From NCBI GenBank assembly GCA_009760855.2, contig WPIO01000107.1:1-64000 (forward strand): 64,000 nucleotides of DNA, read 5' to 3'. Below the pieces are notes generated by a model. That model was given only the letters and a program-made list of their open reading frames with translations, ran no database searches and was not told where the DNA came from. This document shows positions 57,903-64,000 of this stretch, piece after piece (positions within the stretch are counted from its first letter, which is position 1; every line of letters begins with the position of its first letter). Both the position numbers and the translations under genes were made by a program. This DNA comes from Cristatella mucedo. Taxonomy: Eukaryota > Bryozoa > Phylactolaemata > Cristatellidae.

Positions 57903-58142
57903 TCATGCCAGTGCCTTGTTTGCCAGACCAATCCTTGTTCTCAATCGTGTAATTAGGGCATCGTGATCAATGGTTTCGAAGGCAGCTGATAGATCTAGCA
58001 GGGCTATGGCAATAATATTTCCGTCATCGTTGCTGCATAGGCTGGCATTGGCTACACGGATGAGAACAAGTGCACAGAAGCTACTGGATATGCTTGTAAA
58101 ACCGGTTTTTAATATCTCTGATCTCATTTTCACAATACCCAC
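57903..58142 (-). pseudogene. RT pseudogene fragment (second family)
   Basis: A 79-codon open piece with LLDLSAAFETIDHDALITRL, the motif-A region including the catalytic Asp. The next codons read GLANKALA-stop, where the stop stands for the Trp of the usual WF that begins the following motif. Decayed copy, not functional. Confidence 0.8.
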
Positions 58143-58490
58143 GTTAAATTAATGTTTTATTCCGGTCAATATTTGCATTTCTCGTAAGACCGCAGTTGTC
58201 GTACGGTATTATTTGCCTGATCGTGTTTTAATGTTTGTTTTCAAATTTCCCATGAGGGTTAGAGAATAAAACTGCTAGAAATGTAAGCTGCGTTGCATCT
58301 AATGGCCCATATTTCTTATTAGAGTGAAAGGTTGCTGGAAAAGCTTATCATTTTTGCTTGTAAATATTTCAGTAGGAATGCTAAATTTACGGAAATTTGG
58401 AAAATTGTAACAGGATCTTTTAAAGTCTACATTAAAACATCGCAAGTGGGCTTAAGAATTGGCGAGTTGGCAACATTTACTTTGATTTTT

Positions 58491-59126
58491 AATAATAATA
58501 ATAATAATAGTTCACTTGATAAAGCGCCCTCAGAGAACTTAATCTCTCTCTAGGCGCTTTAGATTTGCTGTAAAGCGAAATGCAATTAAATTGTAAGTAA
58601 AATCATGCTTGAAAAACAAACGAAATGAATAATATGGTTAGGGGTGACATGCACAGGGTCAGCATGCAAATGTGGTTATTGGCAGCATGCACAGTGTCAG
58701 CACGCATAAGCACATCAAGGACGAATCACAGGGACCGGCTAAATGCTGTCCTAAATAGGTGTGTTAACTGCATAGAAGTGAAAGCCTAGATTGTGCTTGG
58801 CAATCACATCAGCAAGAGGCAGAGTATAAACCGTGAAAAGAATCGGAACTAGCACTGAGCCCTGAGGTACTCCATATTTCAGAGGTACTTCAGATGATCT
58901 TTGTCCATTCACGTCAATACTCAGGAGTCTCCCACTGAGATAGGACCTGAACCACTGCAGAGCAGTGCCAGTGATGCCCAGGCGAGATGAGAGGCTATCT
59001 AGAAGTACTTTGTGATCGATGGTATCAAAAGCTGCCGAAAGATCAAGCAAAACAAGCAGACACTTTACCCATGTCTGCATTCATAAGCAGGTCGTTGTAT
59101 ACCCGAAGCAATGCTGACTCTGTGGA
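58491..59126 (-). mobile_element. CR1/L2-like retrotransposon, truncated and internally deleted
   Basis: Same family as 41253-44308, in reverse orientation. From the tail inwards it shows (AAT)n, the TGATAAAGCGCCCTCAGAGA hairpin arm and the 3' UTR. The end of RT (CTGTCCTAAATAGG) is then joined near 58765-58769 directly to the FHFYA half of the catalytic box. About 820 bp that lie between in the open copy are absent. The 5' end is truncated at 59126, near STESALLRVY. Confidence 0.88.
58751..59080 (-). pseudogene. RT fragment of the deleted minus-strand copy
   Basis: A 109-codon open piece: LLVLLDLSAAFDTIDHKVLL, GITGTALQWFRSYLSGRL, YGVPQGSVL and LGFHFYA, then the deletion junction and a stop. 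It lacks both catalytic Asp residues of YADD and everything behind them, so it is inactive. Confidence 0.88.
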
Positions 59127-59626
59127 AAGATAAAGAATATTTGAATCAACACAATTTAACACTTCCTCCGTACTAGACGCTTTACACTTATTCTTGTATT
59201 AAGGATAATGAATTAGTGTGATAGGTATGAGCGACATAAAGCACGCATGACAACTCAATATAAAATCAAAAAATTACAAACTACTAAATGGTGTAATTAA
59301 CTCAAATATCAGAACTTCGGTTTAGTTATGAAACCTCCAAATCATATTAGTTCACTTACGCTTTATCCTCTGCTAACCTATAAATAACTTTTGGCGGAAA
59401 GTAAAACTTAATTCTGTTCCAACGAGCTAGTGGTTAAGGAGAGCTAAATATTGAACTGAATTCAAGATGCAAAAAAAGGTCAATGAGGCATATTTTTTCT
59501 TCACTTTAGAGCACATTAATGCAGCAGTAAATTGCGAATTAGCAATTGGGCTAAGCGTTCAGCTAATGCTTTAGGTAGTATCCCGTGCGGTTACAAAGTG
59601 TTACGATAGCAGATTCGGCTAAGCAC
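59127..59626. other. AT-rich spacer between two retroelement copies
   Basis: 500 bp with no RT similarity, no notable frame and no tandem repeat. It separates a minus-strand copy from a plus-strand copy of the same family. Confidence 0.5.
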
Positions 59627-60522
59627 TGAATTTTCAAAATTGCCTCTGCCAGCATATCTCCAGTTGAATCAGCTCGAAATCTACATGTCATATTCCAAAG
59701 CAACCTCTTGCTAGACGACCATATCAGCTCCACAGTCCAATCTGCCTATTTTCAGCTTCATAACATTGCTCAAATTTGGACTTGTTTAGATAAGAATACC
59801 ACATCTAAGTTGGTCCATGCATTCGTGACATCCAGTCTCTCGACTTCTGCAACTCACTGTTCGCTGGCCAACCGGCATGTGCGATCAGGCGATAGCAACT
59901 GGTGAAAAACTCTGCAGCTATCTGTCGTGAGCGTCGCAGTTGCCACTTTACTCCACTTCTCGCTGACCTGCCCTGGCTACCAGTCAAGCAACGGATCGAC
60001 TTCAAGGTTTTGTCGCTCACTTTTAGGTCACTTCATTCTTTAGCTCCAGCCTATCTCTCAGCTATACTCGCCCATCAGGCCAAGCATCGTACCAAACGAT
60101 TTTCGGAATCCAATAGTCTACAAATACCCGTACAAACCTCAAATCCTTTGGAGACCGTGCATTTAGTTCGTATGCACCCAAAGCCTGGAGCTCCCTCCCG
60201 ACCTGCGTCAGAACATTCATTGACCTGACCACATTTAAAAAGAATTTGAAAACCCCCCTATTAAGGATAGAATTTCGTGGTTCTTTGTGATTCGTTCTTC
60301 ATGTCCTTATTCGTGCTGACACTGTGCATGCTGCCACAAGCCACATTTGCACGCTGACCCTCTGCATGTCATTCCCTAACCATGTCATTCATTGTGTTTC
60401 TTTGTCAAGCATGATATTACTCCCCATTCAATTGCATTTCCATTTGCATCAAATGTAAAGCGCCTAGAGAGAGATTAACTTCTATGAGGGCGCTTTATCA
60501 AGTGCATTATTCTTATTATAAT
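59627..60522 (+). mobile_element. CR1/L2-like retrotransposon, 5'-truncated, plus strand
   Basis: Starts in the RT C-terminal part at FKIASASISPVESARNL. It continues through SAYFQLHNIAQIWTCLDKNT and LPVKQRIDFKVLSLTFRSLH to the 3' UTR, the GAGGGCGCTTTATCAAGTGC hairpin arm and a short ATT tail. Frames change near 59840 and 59920 and again before 60228, so it is a pseudogene. Same family as 41253-44308 but more diverged. Confidence 0.88.
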
Positions 60523-62023
60523 AGTTCGAATACGGCGATAAGCGATCCTCGACAACCAACTGCCAGCGACAGTAATAGCCTTTGCTGCCTCGCTGCCAAA
60601 TAATACATGATGCAGTAGTACGAGCTATCTTCTTTTTTAAGAGCGATCGAATATTTTAAGCTCACCTGCCTATCAAAAAATCTCTCTTGCGGTTGCACCG
60701 TTGACTTGTTGAGTGCCGAATAGGTAGATATCGCCATTCTTAGGAGAGCTTTGGCTCAAACAAAGTTAAATACATATTGAAATAATGCAGGTAAGTAAGT
60801 CTACTACCTTGCTAAAATATTCTTGGCCTTCACAGCATCGGCAATTTATCAGGTTACATTTCGTCTTGGTTGAAGCTGCCGAGAGTCTACAGTGTGAAAA
60901 CGCCTGAATCGAAATAAACATTTGTTCGGTCTTATCTATTCTCTAGAGAGCGTGCAATGGCAAGCTGTTGAGTGAGACCTAATTAATATTACTCGTGCCT
61001 AATAGAGTCTGCAGTACAATACAATCTTGAGTGATCGCGTCGATTGGATAAGACAGTGGGCATGACCTATATATCCGCAAAATGCACTGGCAGCCCAAAC
61101 CGTTTTACTGCTAAATCTCAGCAGAAATAGAACTCAGATACACAATCATGTTTTGAATGCTATCAGACAGAGTAAATTGGATAATTTAACACAAGTGAAA
61201 CGTCGGCTGAGTAACCTAAATAGCTTTAATATTGGGAACAGAAAAGCCCGTGCGTTCAGGATCAGAGTATTCTCTTAGCGTGTACCTGTTTTAAGGATAA
61301 TCTGCAAAGAAAAGTATTAAAAGGAAAGGATAAGCATAATTCCGAGTGATAGATGCTTATTTATGTGATTTAATTTGAATATATTAATAAGGAATGTGAG
61401 TTCTTTCTCACTCACTATTATTGATTTTAGATTTTAGTAGTTGACGTCCTTTAAAATTGGACTTACATTTTGGAATCGTATTTTTAATCTTCATTCTGAT
61501 ATTAGCTATCACTCAGATTACATTCTTAATTATTTCAATTGTGACCATAATGTATATCAACTAATCTTCACAGGGTTTCTCTATGGAAAGTTAGTCTTTA
61601 ACAAAACTCAGTTACAAAGAGAAGTGGAACTCAATAAATATATCCCATGAATTTAAAATGAGCAATTGAAGCTTTTGAAGTTATTTCACTGACTCACTTA
61701 AAGTACATAAACTAAGTCTTCATTATAAAGTTCTCTTTTTATCATCTATTAATTACGGTTGTCTATTGCCAACATGCAGTCGACACAATCGGAATTGCTT
61801 CTACACTGTAAGGCTTTCAAGTTGAGCAATTGTTTTCATGCTAAGCTGTGAAGCACAAAAATCGCATCTGGACGCATACAATTTTTAGAGTTGTAAAACA
61901 ATGTCCGGGGTGATCTAACTGTGCAAATTTGCAAAAGCTTGAGTTTTCTCGATTTTAAGGCGGAAATATTCAGGAGGCATGGATTCTGAAAATTGTATTG
62001 ACGACAGAATATGTGGACAAAAA
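60523..62023. other. AT-rich stretch, no gene recognised
   Basis: Short frames only (for example 69 codons at 61441-61650, Asn/Phe/Tyr-rich as expected for AT-rich DNA). No RT, tRNA or tandem-repeat signal was found. Confidence 0.5.
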
Positions 62024-62520
62024 CTAAAAAATCTCCGGATTGTCTTTCTCAAATTCACATTCCGCAGCGTTGGCTAAGATGGGATTTAGCATATTCCGAA
62101 TCTCACTAATCTTGCACAGTTGTGCTGTACGGTGCTGAAGTTGCTGATCCGTCAGCATGTGATCAGGAATAACATCAAACCTCAGATCAAACGGGGCATG
62201 GGTCACGTAGCTTCCAGGGAATATAGTTTCGTTAGACACGGCTCCCATTTCCCCAACCGTGACCAAGTGGGATTGCTGATTGTTGGCTGATTTTGTTACA
62301 GAACAATTTGGGTGCCGGAACGAAGCTTTTTCCAAGTCGTCTTCGCTGCTTTCCAGCCAATTTAGAAAGCCTCCGGCTCTTTGGACTTGTGCACTACCCC
62401 ATTCCACACCGGCCTCAACTTGGCTGTTGCTACAGTCGTTGTAGACGAAGTCCCGAGTCTGTTGCAAATCCAGCATCGACTCACGGGCTTGCTGATTATT
62501 GTCTTCGTTTAAGGATGCAA
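62024..62520 (-). CDS. Candidate terminal coding exon, hypothetical protein
   Basis: The minus-strand frame is open from 62644 to a stop at 62024 (206 codons), the longest frame right of the array outside retroelements. A good acceptor, GGATTTCATTTTCAG, lies at 62521-62535, and the protein-like part begins right after it (VASLNEDNNQQARESMLDLQ). The upstream codons (SFFFVVLPCNRYYSW) look like intron. The exon would encode about 165 residues, acidic and Gln/Asn/Ser-rich. A hydrophobic-acidic mix follows (VEWGSAQVQRAGGFLNWLES, FDLRFDVIPDHMLTDQQLQH), and the end is predicted helical (RNMLNPILANAAECEFEKDN). No family recognised. The first exons would lie at higher coordinates and are not visible. 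Confidence 0.4.
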
Positions 62521-62887
62521 CTGAAAATGAAATCCTATAGTCATCAGCAGCTGTACCAAGATTTGTTGAGCATAACTGGAGGAACTGTCTCCGACGCCAT
62601 GAATAATAGCGATTGCATGGTAAAACCACGAAAAAGAACGACACAGAAAGTTTTGCTTACAGTGTTCAGATTTAGGACTACTCTAGGCTACAATTTCTTT
62701 ACAGTCAATATATTCTTCTGTGTAAGCCCTTAAGGATGATCGTTGCTTCAGATGTAAGCCAGTGAAAATAATATAAACAGAGGACTGTTTTACTTACCAA
62801 TATAAATTAAATACATCGACTAGCTGCATCACTGTTTTTTAATTTATGCATAGCTATTTCCCTTTTTGACTCGAATAAAATTGTGCT

Positions 62888-63073
62888 ATGGATCGCAGTT
62901 ACCGCGTCACATCGCTTCTCCCACACCTGCACCGGCTCTTGGTCATGCAAAGCACAGAGTTTAATTTGTTTTCACTCACTTTTTGGTCCCTTAATTCTTT
63001 GCCTTTAGCCTACTTAATATATCTACTCCCACACCGTGCAAAGCATCACACAACTAGGACATGGAAAGAATAA
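62888..63073 (+). mobile_element. CR1/L2-like RT C-terminal scrap
   Basis: The 61-codon frame reads VTSLLPHLHRLLVMQSTEFN, FSLTFWSLNSLPLAYLIYLL and PHRAKHHTT. This aligns with the TPLL-LHWLPVKQRI-FK-LSLTFRSL-APAYL-LPHRAKH region of CR1/L2 RT, with many replacements. An old fragment; no 3' tail is recognisable downstream. Confidence 0.75.
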
Positions 63074-64000
63074 ACTTCTCTAGTCAAGGATCAATTTAGT
63101 AAGGGCCCATATTGCAATTTTAAAACCAGCAATGAGCTTATCAAAATGAAAAATAGACAACCTACTATCCTTACCGTCACTTGGGCGGGCGTTGAAACTC
63201 ATTGTTCACGTTATCTCGCCGACGTCAGTGAAGAGAAACTAAAAGCACACATTTAGGTCTCGCAATACTAGCTCTGGCTTTTGATAAAAGCGATAGCTGG
63301 CAATGCTGGAACAAAACCACGTACGGGCACGTACACAAGAGGCACACCGGAGTTTTACTGTCATTTACGGTCAGTGGTCAAGGCTGCCCTCTTTCATCGA
63401 CAAGGCAGAGTAAGATTCAAATTAATTGATACATTGTCAGAGCTAACAAATAAATCACTCCCATGTATTGAGCCATTTCGTCTGTTTTTGAAGTGCTCTT
63501 TGCAGAACTGTATTACTCCGAATGGGTTTTCTAATATAAGGTCAAATGACTGCAGATATGCATGCTATCTTATTGTCGTAACTGCCACATTATGCCGCAT
63601 ACTATGTCATAGATACATTACCTTAAAAATGAATCAACAGGATTAAACATCATACTAGCAACTCGTTTAAATCAAGCCATTTATATATTCCCCTAAGCAG
63701 CTTTACAGCCTATTGGAAATGTTCCTAATACAAATAATTCCTAATAATGGTTACTAACTGAAATCATGACACGCCGGATTTAAAAAAAATCTGGTGTTAG
63801 GTTATCATCCTAATGATGCAGACTCACTGCTTCGTGACTGCTGTATACAATTGTCATATAAAATAGCTTTTTCCAACCTATTTCTATTGCATATAAATAG
63901 ATTTAGTTATTAAATTAGCCTACAAAAATCCTGATACTTCACTGAGATTTGAGCCATCTAAAGATGCATACATAAATACTCTTTTATTATTAAAAAAAAG
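63074..64000. other. AT-rich end of window, no gene recognised
   Basis: One plus-strand frame at 63281-63646 (121 codons, MIKAIAGNAGTKPRTGTYTR at its start) has no recognisable motif, and its downstream half is Cys/Ile/Leu-rich in an AT-rich setting. No splice or polyadenylation pattern supports it. The last 300 bp are strongly AT-rich. Confidence 0.4.

Larger units (their letters stand above)
56641..58142 (-). mobile_element. Old CR1/L2-like retrotransposon of a second family, decayed
   Basis: Read on the minus strand, RT motifs appear in order: ALLDLSAAFETIDHDALITR (near 57950-58020), then GVVQWFVLSPLLLSIY, a decayed GVPQGSVLGPLLFSIY box. A decayed YADD box (NCLARDTQLHV, near 57540-57570) follows, then LPWILDYVLKLNDDKTELLL (near 57410-57470). 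After these come remnants of AARLIYRD, GDGLVPIYLAEQLQQFQSSP and a GDRTFSSAGPTLWNSHP-like box in broken phases (56846-56915). The 3' end is GCTTTGAGTGCGCTATACAA on the minus strand, a CR1/L2-style terminal hairpin, at 56641. Protein motifs differ from the 41-44 kb family. A SINE interrupts it. Confidence 0.82.

Noticed and set aside
61441-61650. 69-codon plus-strand frame
   Set aside because: Composition (Asn, Phe, Tyr, Ile) is what AT-rich noncoding DNA gives, and no motif or splice context is present.
63281-63646. 121-codon plus-strand frame near the window end
   Set aside because: No recognisable motif, no supporting splice or promoter signal, and an atypical second half. Left as unassigned sequence.

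Overview
This is a piece of animal nuclear genome, not a prokaryotic one. There are no dense ORFs, operons or Shine-Dalgarno sites. Reverse-transcriptase fragments of CR1/L2-type non-LTR retrotransposons, with the typical short 3' hairpin and (ATT)n tail, occur at six or more places. Elements like these are common in marine invertebrates such as cnidarians, lancelets and echinoderms; the sequence alone does not fix the species. None of the window is an ordinary, complete protein-coding gene.

Positions 1-49285 are one tandem satellite array, cut by the left edge of the window, with eleven head-to-tail copies of a unit of about 4.5 kb. The unit is a higher-order repeat: five diverged monomers (A to E here) of about 510-620 bp, the last split by a 1.5-kb non-monomeric segment (P). 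Every monomer carries the same landmarks in the same order: a GAGCATAGTTTTTTCAGCAG-like box, a GGTAACAGGTCGAGCAAAGC-like box, an AAGCTCATGAGC palindrome, an ATGCATGC-type box, a GGCAACAGTGAGATGCAC-like box, a TATA-like box, and a TGCATCTACAAGCACGA-like box. P holds the decayed remains of a coding-like sequence followed by a good splice-donor consensus. Copies 1-6 are very similar and are mosaics of one another. Copies 7-11, towards the right edge, are more diverged and carry deletions, lost monomers, a changed monomer order and a retrotransposon insertion. That is the pattern expected at the border of a satellite array.

Within copy 10, at 41253-44308, two 5'-truncated CR1/L2-like elements sit in direct tandem. 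The second keeps an open reverse-transcriptase frame with the FYADD catalytic motif; the first is frameshifted.

Positions 49286-64000 are ordinary non-array DNA with many decayed repeats. They include a 190-bp sequence present twice (50.8 and 53.0 kb), a second weaker duplicated stretch (53.4 and 55.4 kb), and a GC-rich block with short internal repeats (54.2-54.9 kb). An old minus-strand retroelement of a second CR1/L2-like family (56.6-58.1 kb) has a tRNA-like SINE nested inside it. Two more copies of the first family lie at 58.5-59.1 kb (minus) and 59.6-60.5 kb (plus), and there are small RT scraps at 56.5 and 62.9 kb. The only reasonable candidate for a host coding exon is on the minus strand at 62024-62520.
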